From NCBI GenBank assembly GCA_024760905.1, contig JALRMN010000027.1, positions 588,501 through 652,500 on the forward strand: a stretch of DNA of 64,000 nucleotides. Reading direction: 5' to 3'. Numbering within the stretch: the stretch's first letter is position 1; the number at the start of each line of letters is the position of its first letter. Positions 31,436 to 43,287 of the stretch are shown piece by piece. Under the pieces are notes generated by a model. That model worked only from the letters and a program-made list of their open reading frames with translations, searched no databases and was not told where the DNA came from. Position numbers and translations under genes: made by a program. Source of the DNA: Plotosus lineatus. Taxonomy: Eukaryota; Chordata; Actinopteri; Siluriformes; Plotosidae.

Positions 31436-31978
31436 TGTAAAAGTGTATCACAATATCATGTTCTCTGGTGCACATACTGCTTTATATCACTGTATAATGG
31501 TGCTTCATTTTTCTGTGTTTTCCTATACTTAAAGGCTTGTTGAGAATAATCAAATGGAATGCTTAAAGGGGGCCATTCATGTCTGTTGTAAAAGTGCATG
31601 ATGGGTAACTGTGCCACACCGAGACCTTCACTGTCAGGGTGACCTTCAACAGACCAAATAGTTTCTAGTTGTAAATAACTCCGAGGTCAGGAGGTGAAGG
31701 TTTATGGGGGCTGAGATGGGCCTGGGGTCACCCCAGATTTATTGCATCTTGTTGAGATAATAACGCATCAAAGACCCAATCATAAATTCCAGAAGGAGGA
31801 ACCTGGTCTGCAGCCCTTAAAAGCACCCCCAGCGAGGGAGACCTCAGACCTTAACTAGTGTGTCTTTTAGGCATGTTTGTTGGGTCTCCGTCCTCTGCAG
31901 ACGACGCAATAAAGCTTCTCATATTCAACTCAAAACCAGTCTCCAGTCGTCTTCTTCCACATTCAACGGATCCTAACA
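31436..31978 (+). repeat. 3' LTR of the retrovirus
   Basis: 543 bases, the same length as the 5' LTR, preceded by the polypurine tract at 31424-31434. Confidence 0.92.
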
Positions 31979-32135
31979 AGTGTTACCGGACCTGGGCTGA
32001 GTGCATTTGTTGAGGGAATCTTAGAATACATTGCTGGATGGGTAGTGCGTGCACTCACAAAGATTTCTTGCAGGTCGAAGATATCTTACTTCTTGTAAGG
32101 AGACCAGATGTGTTCTCCCCTAAACTGGTACTGAG
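31979..32135 (+). pseudogene. P-element transposase relic, 3' part
   Basis: Directly after the retroviral target duplication, the sequence reads ILEYIAGWVVRALTK, matching the conserved YIAGFVVRKL-type block near the C-terminus of P/THAP9 transposases. It is the continuation of 22990-24033. Confidence 0.6.
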
Positions 32136-32207
32136 ATGGTATGTGCATGTACTGTACAGATGTTCGGCCATTGTAAAAAAGTATCCTGTTGCTTCTGCTC
32201 ATTTATT

Positions 32208-33000
32208 TTCTTCTTTCTTCTTCTTTTCCTTTTGGCTGTTCCCTTCAGGGGTCGCCACAGCAAATGATCTGCCTCCATCTCTCCCTATCCTCTGCATCTT
32301 CTACTCTTACTCCAACGACCTTCATGTCCGCCTTCACCGCATCCATAAATCTTCTCTTTGGTCTTCCTCTGGGCCTTTTGCCTGGTAGTTCCAATCTCAG
32401 CATCCTACGACCAATATACTCACTATCCCTCCTCTGTACATGTCCAAACCATCTCAATCTAGCCTCTCTGACTTTGTCTCCAAAACATCTAACATGTGCT
32501 GTCCCTCTGATGTACTCATTTCTGATCCTATCCATCCTCGTTACTCCCAGAGAGAACCTCAACATTTTCATCTCTGCTACTTCCAGCTTTGCCTCGTGTC
32601 TTTTCCTCAGTGCCACTGTTTCTAAACCATACAACATCGCTGGCCTCATCACCATCTTGTACACTTTTCCCTTCATTCTTGCGGATACTCTCCCTATCTT
32701 TTCCTTGCATAGTTCCTCACGCATTTCCTCTTCTCTCTCTGCCTACGGACACGCCTCCCGCCTCTCTTTCTTCGACGTCTTCGACCAACAGTAGTCCAAT
32801 TTCCATCAGCACCCTCTTGGTTGACAGCACTGATGGTGGTCGTTGTTAACCCGGGCCTCGACCGATCCGGTATGAATTCTGTATTGATCATTTGCATTTT
32901 TAAATGTGGCAGACGTTTTACGCCGGATGCCCTTCCTGCCGCAACCCTCTGCATTTATCCGGGCTTGGGCCCGGCATAAGGGGGAGAGACACTGATTAGT
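32208..33000 (-). pseudogene. RTE-like LINE with large internal deletion
   Basis: Keeps the 3' RT end (frame 32245-32724) and the 5' region with VNQEGADGNWTTVGRR. A short piece of endonuclease coding sequence (GAACTATGCAAGGAAAAG on the element strand) bridges them near 32700. Most of the endonuclease and RT is gone. Its 5' end (33000) abuts the alpha3 cassette. Confidence 0.8.
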
Positions 33001-33260
33001 GTGCCCCCCCTTCCCGGCCTCATGGCTGCATTCTGGTTTTATTTTGTCTGCAGAGGAGAAAATAAAAAGTGCCTCCCAATTACTTCCACTTTCATGGAAA
33101 CCCAATCTGAAATATTTCCTTCAGTACTCGGTCTCCAACAACACAAATAAAAATACCCGCATCAGTTTGTAACAAAGTGGAATCAGTGCATCTCTAATAA
33201 TATTATATAAATTAATCCCATCTGAGAGTTTAATATCGATCTCTCTGTGTGTCTCTGCAG

Positions 33261-33557
33261 TTCCTCCTGAGACGTCACTGTTCCAGAAACACTCGTCTTC
33301 TCCAGAGCTGGTGTGTCATGCTACAGGTTTCTTTCCCAAATCAGTGAATATCACCTGGCAGAAGGACGGAAGGGACGTGTCTGAGGATGTGGATCTCAGA
33401 GAGACGTTACTCAACCAGGATGGAACCTTCCAGAAGAGAAGTATTCTGAAAGTCCCAGCTGAGGATCTGCAGAAACACAACTACACCTGTGTGATTCGCC
33501 ACAGCAGCTCGGGGGAGGAGTTAGTGCTGCCTGTGAGCGAGCGCCGAATCCTGAGAG
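33261..33557 (+). pseudogene. MHC class I alpha3 exon, second copy, inverted
   Basis: The same 297-base length and same splice signals as the exon at 1986-2282, with intact frame: SVNITWQKDGRDVSEDVDL, RETLLNQDGTFQKRS, YTCVIRHSSSGEEL. VNIT creates a glycosylation sequon not seen in copy 1. No alpha1 or alpha2 exon lies upstream on this strand, so it is called a gene fragment although the exon is undamaged. Confidence 0.75.
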
Positions 33558-33652
33558 GTCGGAGAAACACTTTCCTCTAAAACTCCAGATTTACAGAGTG
33601 AAAGTGATTCATTACTGCAGAACATCATCAACACTCTGTACTCACTTCACAG

Positions 33653-33840
33653 GTGGAGGATCAGATGGAACATCCGGGGGCAGATCAGATGGAGGATTAA
33701 GTGAAGGGCAGATTGCTGGCATTGTTGTTGTAGTGATTGTTGGTGTTGTAATCCTGATGAAGAGGAGGATAAAGAAGAAGATGAAGAGGAGGATGAACGT
33801 TAGTGAGGAAAAAACAGCAGTAAATGAAGATAAACATTAA
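33653..33840 (+). pseudogene. MHC class I transmembrane exon, second copy
   Basis: Starts after a cttcacag acceptor with GGGSDGTSGGRSDGG, a hydrophobic span (QIAGIVVVVIVGVVILM) and a strongly basic tail (KRRIKKKMKRRM) ending NEDKH and a stop. The tail is longer and more basic than in copy 1. Confidence 0.7.
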
Positions 33841-33857
33841 TATAAATATGAATATAA

Positions 33858-35344
33858 ACTGGGAGCCTCGTTCATGGCGCGTGACATCACATGCAATGTA
33901 GTGTGTGAGATAAGGATCCTCGGGAATAGAACCTCCTGACAAATGTTCCTAAACTGGAGCAGGTTCCAGGGCCAGGACTGTAAGCTGGAAGTCCTGATAA
34001 CGTTTAAGTGCACCATCTGGTTTCTTTAAACGATAGTGTGGTTGAGCTGAAAACAAAGAAAACAAAGAAATGAATTGAGAACAGCAGGTGCGTGACCTGT
34101 GAGAATTTAATCTTAATATGTTACGCTTCGCTTGAAATCACGTAAAATGCAACACATGAAAAACTTCTGACTGAAATAAGCACCGAGAAACAACATAAAT
34201 AAACGCTGGTACACTGATGATAGAGGAACACGATGGAACGATATCATGATCTATTTATCTACTGAGACTTCCTACAGACCTTTTAAACCCGAAAGTAATT
34301 AGAAGATTGAGAATATTTACTCAGGAAAAGAAAAGAGAAAAATGTATTTACACATTGTTGTGCGGAGCAGTGTGAATATTTTCATATGAAGTCAAACAAG
34401 GAAGTAGCCACTGAAGTAATATATATATATTTTTTTTCATGATACCTTCACACCTTGATCTAGAAATAATTCATGAAAAAAACTGCCGTAATTAGGGGCA
34501 GGTGATGTCAAAATTAGGGCGGTAATCAAGAGTGACTGTGAGATATCGGGACATAATGGGACATATCGGGACATATGGGGAAAAAAAAAGATTAGGTAAC
34601 CTGAGCTAAAATCAACTTGAAGGTAGAAATGAATGGAAAATGGGTTGGTACGATCAGATCAAAAGAGGAGGCGCCATAAAAGCGCAAAAAGTCCAAAATC
34701 CATGATATGTTCAATAGATTTTCAGATTCAGCTGCCTCTCCCCAGGAATGCATGTTGGGTGTATTGCTCAATAAAAATTACCTGCTTTTCCTCATCCAGT
34801 TGTAAAAGACTTCTTATTTTATTGAAAGTTATTTTATTGAAAGTTATTTTATTGAAAGTTTGATGATTGAAAGTTTGATGATTGGTTATATGAGAAGAGA
34901 TTGTTATAACTGATGGAAAAGTGGGCTCGACAACCACTCTGTGATATGTTCACCCGGAAAGGTGCCTGAGTTTCTGACAAAGAGAGCGCCAGCCAATACT
35001 GAGTGCGATTCCTGTTTATATTTTTAAATCGTCCAACTGTGTTTAAAAAAAAAACAAACTCCGTGCGAATAAATCATTTTTATTGGTCTTTTGTAATTCT
35101 CTAATTTTCATCAACTGCCAATTATAATTAACAAATTTAGAAGAAATAACCATTTCAAATGCATCAGCCTCTGTGTAATGAATCTATATAATATACAGTT
35201 TCACCTTTTGAACTGAGTTATTTAAATAAATAAAATAAATAAAGGATGTTTTGAATTATTGAAATGCACTTGTATGAGTGTGTGTCTATAAAAGAAACCA
35301 GGATTTATTTATTTTTACTCCGGCCTTATCTGGTTTTATTTTGT
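33858..35344. repeat. Inverted copy of 2515-3960
   Basis: Class I intron sequence in reverse orientation and placed downstream of the TM exon instead of upstream of alpha3. Includes an expanded run of TTATTTTATTGAAAG at 34815-34860 and a repeated GGGACATA stretch near 34545. No gene. Confidence 0.65.
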
Positions 35345-35690
35345 CTTCTTCTTCTTCTTTTCCTTTCGGCTGTTCCCTTCAGGGGTCGCCACAGCAAATG
35401 ATCTGCCTCCATCTCTCCCTATCCTCTGCATCTTCTTCTCTTACTCCAACGACCGTCATGTCCGCCTTCACCACATCCATAAATCTTCTCTTTGGTCTTC
35501 CTCTGGGGCTTTTGCCGGGTAGTTCCAATCTCAGCATCCTACGACCAATATACTCACTATCCCTCCTCTGTACATGTCCAAACCATCTCAATCTAGCCTC
35601 TCTGACTTTGTCTCCAAAACATCTAACATGTGCTGTCCCTCTGAGCCGCTTGGGACCGGCATAAGGGGAGAGACACTGGTTAGTGCCCCC
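35345..35690 (-). mobile_element. RTE-like LINE fragment, internally deleted
   Basis: Contains the 3' RT end and 3' terminus, then jumps directly to the extreme 5' end (CCGGCATAAGGGGAGAGACA). The flank on its left (CTGGTTTTATTTTGTCT) equals the flank on the right of the LINE at 32208-33000. Confidence 0.75.
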
Positions 35691-35699
35691 CCTCATGGC

Positions 35700-36360
35700 T
35701 GCATTCTTCTGCTCATTTATATGATATAATATTACATGTGTAGTTTAACTGTAAGTGTTTGTGGTTATAAATGTGTAGTGCAGTTTTGTCACAAAAAGTG
35801 TCCGAAAAATTCCTTGTAATTTGTGGAATATATGAATTGAAATCCCTGATACACTATACAAGGACAAGAAAGGTGGGCGTGGCAGTTGACATGTTTGGCA
35901 TGGGGAATATTATTCAGGTCTGTGCCTCCTATTATGTGTCGATGTATCTTCCAAACCTTCCTGGGTATTGCTGCAAATGTTTACATTATATTCATGTCTC
36001 CAGGGATCCAAAACATCCCAAGTATTTACATTTATCGCATCGTTTTCCATATCGATGTCTGTCTGTTTCCCAGCTTTTTGCCCTAACCGGAAGTCAGAGC
36101 CGACTGACCACGGCGGCATGTATAATGTATGCTGAGCGCGCAGTCTCGTTTTTCTTCTACGTCATTGGTCCTCGCCGACAGACTCACGGCAGTATAGACG
36201 TCATTCTTCTCGGAACACGCCTCCTTCGTGACGTCATTCTTCCAAATTGTCCACCAGTGAAAGCTTCACCGCTGCTTGCGATCAGGTGAGCGACCCGAAA
36301 GCTGCCCGACCGGATGACCGGTTCTGCTGGGCTTCCAGTCCAAATTCATTGTCCTGAGCT
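35700..36360. other. Intergenic, no gene recognised
   Basis: Open frames overlap here (for example 35771-36289) but have no recognisable domain and unremarkable composition. I see no supported feature. Confidence 0.4.
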
Positions 36361-36394
36361 AATGGTCCACTCTGTAGCGTTGAGGGCTTTCTGC

Positions 36395-36490
36395 TCGGAT
36401 TTGGCCTTGGACGCGATCAGACTGATCTGTGTGACGGGATTCAGGGTGTCGGTGCACATAGGATTCTCTGAATAGCGCCACCGCCTCTCG
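36395..36490 (+). repeat. 95-base repeat shared with 20.17-20.27 kb
   Basis: GGGATTCAGGGTGTCGG and CACCGCCTCTCGACTGATGA are shared with 20174-20270. Identity of the repeat is not known. Confidence 0.6.
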
Positions 36491-36891
36491 ACTGATGACA
36501 CAAACAGCCTTTTCTTTGCATTGAACAGAAAAATAATCGTCTGTTCACTGCAGGTTAAATTCTGAATCAGTTTTCCTCTTCCAATATAAATACACCGGAA
36601 ACACTCTGTGTAATGCACTGCATTGTGTGATATGGAATCTGCATCAACAGCCTGGAACAGTGCTCGATCCAAACCTTTCAAAAACAACTTACAAACTGTA
36701 CAGAATAAAGCGCTCAGGTTTAGATCTAATGCGGCCTGGAACGCATGTAGGACAGAACGAATTCAACAAAATAAAATAATACAAGACCGAGTATGTATGG
36801 TTTTATCTTCCAAATCTTAAAAATGCACTTTCAAATCATTTTTTATATTCAGGGAATAAAAGACTGGAACAGTCCGCCTCCGCGCGCGCAC

Positions 36892-36919
36892 ACCCACCCA
36901 CACACACACACACACACGC

Positions 36920-36962
<43 letters not shown>
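36892..36962. repeat. (CA)n microsatellite
   Basis: An interrupted CA run of about 70 bases. Confidence 0.95.
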
Positions 36963-36963
<1 letters not shown>

Positions 36964-36969
36964 CAGTGC

Positions 36970-37120
36970 GATTTGGAACAGCCAGTCAGGTGAATGAAGA
37001 TGTCTGTACTCTGTGGGTAGAAACCCATGCAGGTGTGGCGAGAACATCCAAACTCCACACAGAAAAGTCTGAGCCTGGGACTCGAACCCAGGACCTTTTT
37101 TTCAGTGAGGCACATGTGTT
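36970..37120 (-). mobile_element. tRNA-derived SINE, family C, degenerate
   Basis: In reverse it has the TGGAGTTTGGATGTTCTCG-like block and a tRNA B-box (GGGACTCGAACCC on the plus strand) of the SINE at 50.3 kb. Confidence 0.55.
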
Positions 37121-37945
37121 TTATTCAGCTCGAAAGGGGAATAAAGGGGAATACGGGTTTGAAAACAGTTGATGAAGCATTTCTCCTGAGAGAGGAAGGA
37201 ATGAGGACAGGAGATAAAATATTCTATACAGTTTTACAATCAGTAAAATTTGAAATAATATAAACCATCATTGTTTTAAATTTAATTTATTTGTACCACA
37301 CTCAACTCAGTAAAGACAAAAAGTACCAACTTCTTACAGTATAAACAAGAACAACAACAACAACAAACCCAACGACCATCAAATAAAAACCCAAAAAACT
37401 AAACCACTGCAAAAATAAATATTTTAGAAAATTTAATGAACTAGAAGTAAACAGGATTTTGATTATTTGCAACACAACAAGAAACATCTGAATGTGATTC
37501 ATATACTGTACACACCTGATTATATTCTAATAAAAATAATAGTATCACAGTATAAAACCCCGAGATTTTCAGGAAACAGATTAAAATAATTGAAAGTATA
37601 TCTGACAAGAGAAATAAATGTTCATTATATTAATAAAAATAAAACTTCTGATATGAAACCCACTAATAGCACCGAAGTCACATGATCACCAATTACTGTC
37701 TCACCCTGATTTTTAGCTCATGAGCTGCTCAGATGTTCTGATGGATTATTCGTGTGTCGTTCATATACTGGGACGTGAGAAACAATCAACAGGTGACGTC
37801 TGCTGCTGTTGCACAGCGTGACGAGCAGAAACTGATTTTTTTTTAAAAGAAAGATGTCCAGATGTGTTAAAAAGATGCAGCCAGCCGCAGGTCATGTAAA
37901 CGCTGTGCTCCCAGAAACAATGTCGTGATCCTACAGCTTCCTGCA
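37121..37945. other. Intergenic, no gene recognised
   Basis: AT-rich, with a short (ACA)n-like run at about 37350. Nothing coding supported. Confidence 0.4.
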
Positions 37946-37949
37946 GCAC

Positions 37950-39370
37950 TCCAGCTGTTGACTGCTGTCGATCATCAACATCTGGTGTTTCTTCCTCCAG
38001 TTTATTTTCAAGAATGGACCAATTTATTGATGGAGTTCATCAGTGCAACTTAAATTCACATCCTGATCCATTTTCCTGCTCAGAATTTAAAAGTCCAGTC
38101 ACGTTCACTTCTTAATGATCTGTGTAAAAATAAATATATTATAATCAATCAAAAGTAACACTTATATAATAACGGCAATAATTTTCACTGCTGAAGGATT
38201 AATATTTTTATTTTGCACTTGAGCTACAAGTTTAAGTAAAGCTGAGCATAAAGTTTCTAATTATCACAAATCCAAACATTATTTAGAAAATATGAAGAAT
38301 ATTTTATGAGACAGAATCCAGGAAGTGATTTATAAATGTAAATACATCAATCAAATCATGTGACTCTGGATTTAAAAGCGTCTGACAGTCGAGTTTACAG
38401 CGACCTCGTGTATCTTTCCTCATTATAATAGAGAGGAAGTTCAGTCTCAGGGAGAAGAAGAAAAACACGTCTGTAGGGAACTGAAGTGGTTTCGGGTTCA
38501 GTTTGATGGTTTTCCTTTCTGCACACACAGCTTTTACCCTTCAGTGTGGAAGGAGAATGAAATTCACCATTTAAAGTGTTTGGAAGGAGCAGGGAGACTC
38601 CGTGGCTTTCTATGGATTGTATTACACACCAGAAGAAGAAACTGCGGGTGGAACGTCTCAAGAATTTCTCCCAAGCACCCAGTGTTCACCTCTGCAACCA
38701 TCTATTCTGCCTGAAAGTCCGTCCAGAGACCTTTCATACGAACCAAACCTCAGATCCGGGAGGAGGAGCTTCATTTAGACCTCGAACATCCGCATATTAT
38801 TTATTTATTTATTTATTTACTTCAACCACTGACTGTATATCACGGACTGAGAGCTTTAGGGTCCCATTCAGTACAAAACATGAAACAGTTTTTCTACACA
38901 TAGATATACTGCATAGATATGAGAAGTGGCTGGGTAATGATGGCGACCCCCATGTGAAGCAGTGATAACGTTCATGTTTTGCTCTGAGAAAAGCCAACAA
39001 TAGATTTAATAGAAAAATAAAAATGAGGTGCACAACGGCATGATGTAAATAAGATTCTATAAAAGTTTTTGGAAAAGTTGACTGGTTGAGGATTATAACT
39101 AAAGGAGATACTGGATGAGGGACGATGACGAGAACACGGCTGATGCAGATGATGAAAGTCGACACATAACACTCCCGACAATTAATGAAGAAAACCTGAG
39201 ACTTTTCCCTGAATTTGTTCCCAGCATGTGTGCAGTCGGGATTGTTTTGGCTTGAAGCAATACAGAGCTGTAGGGTGTTGAAGCCCTTTTGCTAGAAATG
39301 TCCTTTATGTCCGATGTGCTGATCAAGAATCTCCAATTCTGTTTAATACATCGATCCAGGAGCATAAACA
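37950..39370. repeat. Duplicate of the class I 3' flank (180-1598)
   Basis: Same orientation and near-identical order as the left edge of the window. Its presence 11 kb downstream (minus strand) of the second signal exon shows that a whole class I gene was duplicated and its middle later lost. Confidence 0.75.
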
Positions 39371-39585
39371 GTTCTCATATAATTCAGGTGGAGCCTCCGA
39401 ATAAACAAAGAAGGAAAAAGGGATGGAAGTGAAGATAGTTTACACATTTGTGCTGATGGAAACCCTACAGTGTGACTTTAATTGTACACTGGTGCTGAGC
39501 GAATGCAGAATGAAGGGGAGGGTTCAGTGAGAGTAATGGGATAAAGTACAGGAGACTGAACACTGAGACTGAGCGACTCCCACAT

Positions 39586-39751
39586 CAATTATACACCAAA
39601 TACATCTGAACACACTTCACAATCTGCCTCGAACCATTCGTACCAGAAATCCTGCACAGGAAACCAGTCCTGATCAATCAGAGTCACTTCCTGGTTGTTG
39701 ATTGAGTAGCTCGAGTTCAGTGCCTGGAACAGGTGCAGGATCTGAAACTCA
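39586..39751 (-). other. Possible exon of an unidentified gene
   Basis: On the minus strand, after a gagtttcag acceptor-like site, about 51 codons run open to a TAA stop: ILHLFQALNSSYS, then QEVTLIDQDWFPVQDFWYEW. The aromatic and acidic composition looks like real coding sequence. I do not recognise the family and see no upstream exon. Confidence 0.3.
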
Positions 39752-39965
39752 GATTTTACAGAATCAGAAAGTTATTAAAGAAACTGAGGTTTATATGTAA
39801 TTATCATAAAAATAAAATTTAACTGAATATAAATTCTGAGTTGAGATCACTGTTTATACTGATTGCACTGGAAACATTTTCAATTTAATATCAACATTAA
39901 AATATGCACATTTTATCCACATTACAGGAAATTCCTTCATATTTATTCATTTACTGCTGTTCACA

Positions 39966-40590
39966 GTTAATTCACAGACATTAATTCACAGAAATTTAAA
40001 GGACCAAGTGTTTTTTTAACGTTTTAACGTAATGATCTCACTTTATACATGTTTTATCTCACTTTTAACTTATTTAACCACCAATTTATTTCAGTCCTGA
40101 CCTTTAGTTTGCAGGCAGCTACAGAGCAGATTACACGCAGCGCATGATTAGGACCCGGATGATGGACTTTAAAGGATGAGTGCAGTGAAGATGTTGAGAA
40201 TGGAACACTGCACACGCCTCACCTTTCACATCGCAGTGTTTGCATGTCAGGTATGAACGAGGAAATCGCAAGTAAATGTTGAGAATATAAGAAATCAGCT
40301 CAGGAAATAAACATTTCATAGAGTCAGCTCTCTCCTTCTCTTCCTCTTTATCCCTCTATTTCTATCTTCTTTCACTTCACATCTCTCCCTCTCCTTTCTC
40401 TTCACTTTATATCTGGACAGAAACACATAAGCGGCTATAAATTACTCACTCTTTTTTCCAATTAATAAAATAAAATTAAAGTAACTGCTGGTCACGTGAC
40501 AGGTGAACTGTTTGAATGTCAGGTATAATCAGGGAATCGCAATTAAATGTTGTGAATGTAAGAAATCAGCTGAGGAAATAAAAGAGAGAA
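39966..40590. repeat. Duplicate of 19.0-19.6 kb
   Basis: See 19020-19620. The final part (40470-40590) is a second, partial copy of the same sequence, so this side carries an extra internal duplication. Confidence 0.65.
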
Positions 40591-40669
40591 AAGAGGGAGG
40601 GGGATGAGATCCAAGAAATGTTTGTTTCCTGAGCTGATTTTTTCTTTTCACAACATTTACCGACAATTC

Positions 40670-40671
<2 letters not shown>

Positions 40672-40744
<73 letters not shown>
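40672..40744. repeat. (CT)n microsatellite
   Basis: A CT run of about 70 bases. Confidence 0.95.
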
Positions 40745-40746
<2 letters not shown>

Positions 40747-41105
40747 ACTGAAAATCTGGACACAAACACATAAGCGGCGGTAGATGACTCAGTCTGGTTC
40801 ACCTGGGTTTACTGGGTTTACCTGGGCCGCCGTTTAACAAGCCCGTAAGAGACCTTTCAGGGTCTTCTTGTCCTTTATTTGTTCGACTTTTCCTTCAGTC
40901 TTTGGTGCAATATGTGGTGATGCTTCTTCAATTCTTGTACATGTGGTGCGCTGTAACTTGCAAAACTTGAATCCAAATTGATATTATTGTGCTGATGTGT
41001 GAAGTGCAGCCAAGAACAAATTTCTTCTCAAGTAAATGATTCGTCATTCTTTGTGCAACTTAATACGATGTATCCGCACAGCGATTTAGTTTACTTGTGG
41101 GCAGC

Positions 41106-41232
<127 letters not shown>

Positions 41233-41239
41233 TAATACA

Positions 41240-43280
41240 AATTTATATTTTATTAAAGATGAGAAAAAAAATTCCCATCCCCTGTAATCAATATTTGTTT
41301 CTGAGATAAAATTACGTTATCAAAACTGACCGAAATTTCATGAAACTATTTCCAGACTACTATTTTATTTTATTTTCTATCCTGATTCAATTATCTAATA
41401 TTCCAACCAATTGTCACATACGACTAACAATTTTCTTTCTTGTTACAGAATTTTTCCTCATTTTATGCTCTAGCAATGATCATTAATGTTCCTGTATACA
41501 GTATAGCGTTACCATAGTGACACAAAGGCCTGATGAGAATAGCAGCTACTTTATTTCTATAAATTTATCTATACAAGAGGTGTTTATCTAACACTGAACT
41601 GAAAATTGATCCGGGCTAGGACAGAGTCCAAATAGTTTTTTCTGAAATTGTATATATGAAATTTGAAAAAGATTATTAGGCTGTATAGGCCCATAGATAG
41701 GCCTTCAAATTGATGAAATTAAATTTTGAAATGAGGACATTTTCCTGTACTTATTAAAAATTCATGTAGTAATTGAAATGATGTCAATACAGATCCATTT
41801 GATACGAGGAGGCGTTCACTTACCGCGCATCAATTGGCAAATAAATCCAATCAAGGAACCTTATTTAATATAAACAAATAGTATGTCTGGGGTTCTCCTC
41901 ATCTGTGATTTGGCATTATTATGAGAACAAAACAAATTCAAATGGAATATATCACGGATTCTGCATGAATACTGTTTAAATATAAGGGTACATTTATAAA
42001 TTCGTAATTTCACTAAAATTTTTGTTAACATTAAATTAGTACAAATTTCTGTAATGAAATGATGTTTACCAAATCCTAAATGGGATGTCTCATAATACTT
42101 TGAGGAGGATCAAATTGCAGGAACTCAAATGAGTGACCTGTATGTATTGCTGTCAAATATTGAAGACGCCTCTTCAGCCGGTCCCAAATATAGGTACATC
42201 TGTCTTCGAAAAGTGGTCATAAACCTGCGTTTCCAAGCAATTTATTTAGTTGAATTGCACTTTTCAGTGTGAATGATATTTTCTAGCTGTCTCTAAGGAA
42301 AGATTTATCCCATAAAATGATTCAGCAAACAGACTGTAGGCACAGAGGCACTGAGCTCTATAGCCCTCTGTTTATTATGTTTGAACACTTCAGGGAACTC
42401 ATAATTCTCACGCAAGGAGAAGAATATGGCACAAGCCTTTACCAGCCGTACATGGGAGATTACAAGGAGAGTGGAGGAATGAGGAAAAAAAATCGTTTGC
42501 CCTTCTCGCGCTCGAAGGAAAAAAAAAAAAGGCAACATGTTCTATGAGGCATGTTCAGGTGGTCTATCGCTGACTGGTTCTGTTCTGCTGTTGTTGTGAC
42601 ATAAACTCCTCTGCTGAGAGGCAGATTAATATGAAAAATGCACAGAGGAGATGCACTTCATAACTTTCCTGGCTCTGCCAGTGTGGATTACCCAAAGCGC
42701 CATCTATGTGACAAGAACTGATGGGACCTCAGTCCTGGCTCCGAATTCGCCGGTCTGCTTTTCATTACCCATGAGGAGGATGTGGAAGAAACCTTGTACC
42801 CCGACATGAATATCAAGTCAAACACTTCATCCAAGCACAACCTAGTTGACATTTCAGAGACGTTACACTTGTATGTACCTAGCAAACATTATTTTGTTAA
42901 GCGAGTGGGAGCAGTTGCTTCATCCGATATAAAAACGTGTTTAAGACGCAGATGTCAGAGAAACGTTCACGTGACTGAATCCTGACCAACCGATGTCTGC
43001 GGAAAAATGTTTGTACAGGTTTCCAAAGTGTTGTCAAAAGTGTTTTGACAGATATGGCTAGTTAAACGCAATACTTTCACAACATTCATTGTACTTCAGA
43101 AGACTCTGGAAAAAATAATAATAAAAAAAAATGCAGCTTACACACGACCACATTTATTTTTCCAAAAGATGCCCGGTCACTCAATGTGGTTTCATGCTAT
43201 CACATTCCACAACCCATGAGTCCTCTAAGAGAATTATCACATTATAGCATTCCTGCACACCCAATTTCCTACAAAGAAAA
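41240..43280. other. AT-rich stretch, no gene recognised
   Basis: No domain-bearing frame, LTR or inverted terminal repeat was recognised. Short frames at 42305-42547 and 42688-42985 overlap on both strands and look like chance. Confidence 0.4.
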
Positions 43281-43287
43281 ACACAGA

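Larger units (their letters stand above)
24034..31978 (+). mobile_element. Endogenous retrovirus (gamma/epsilon-like), defective
   Basis: 7945 bases between 543-bp LTRs, flanked by the 4-bp target duplication AGTG (24030-24033, 31979-31982). Order: 5' LTR, proline-tRNA primer site, a leader of about 1 kb with hairpin array, a gag fragment, an envelope TM remnant, a second gag start, broken pol (protease end, RT, RNase H, integrase), envelope TM, polypurine tract (AAAAGGGGGAA), 3' LTR. By eye the LTRs differ at only one base, so insertion is recent, yet no structural gene is whole. The position in the P-element relic gives its relative age. As a defective copy it must have been moved by proteins supplied elsewhere, or lost parts very recently. 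Confidence 0.9.

Noticed and set aside
35771..36289. 172-residue plus-strand frame
   Set aside because: No recognisable domain, an opposing frame overlaps it, and no splice or promoter context supports it.
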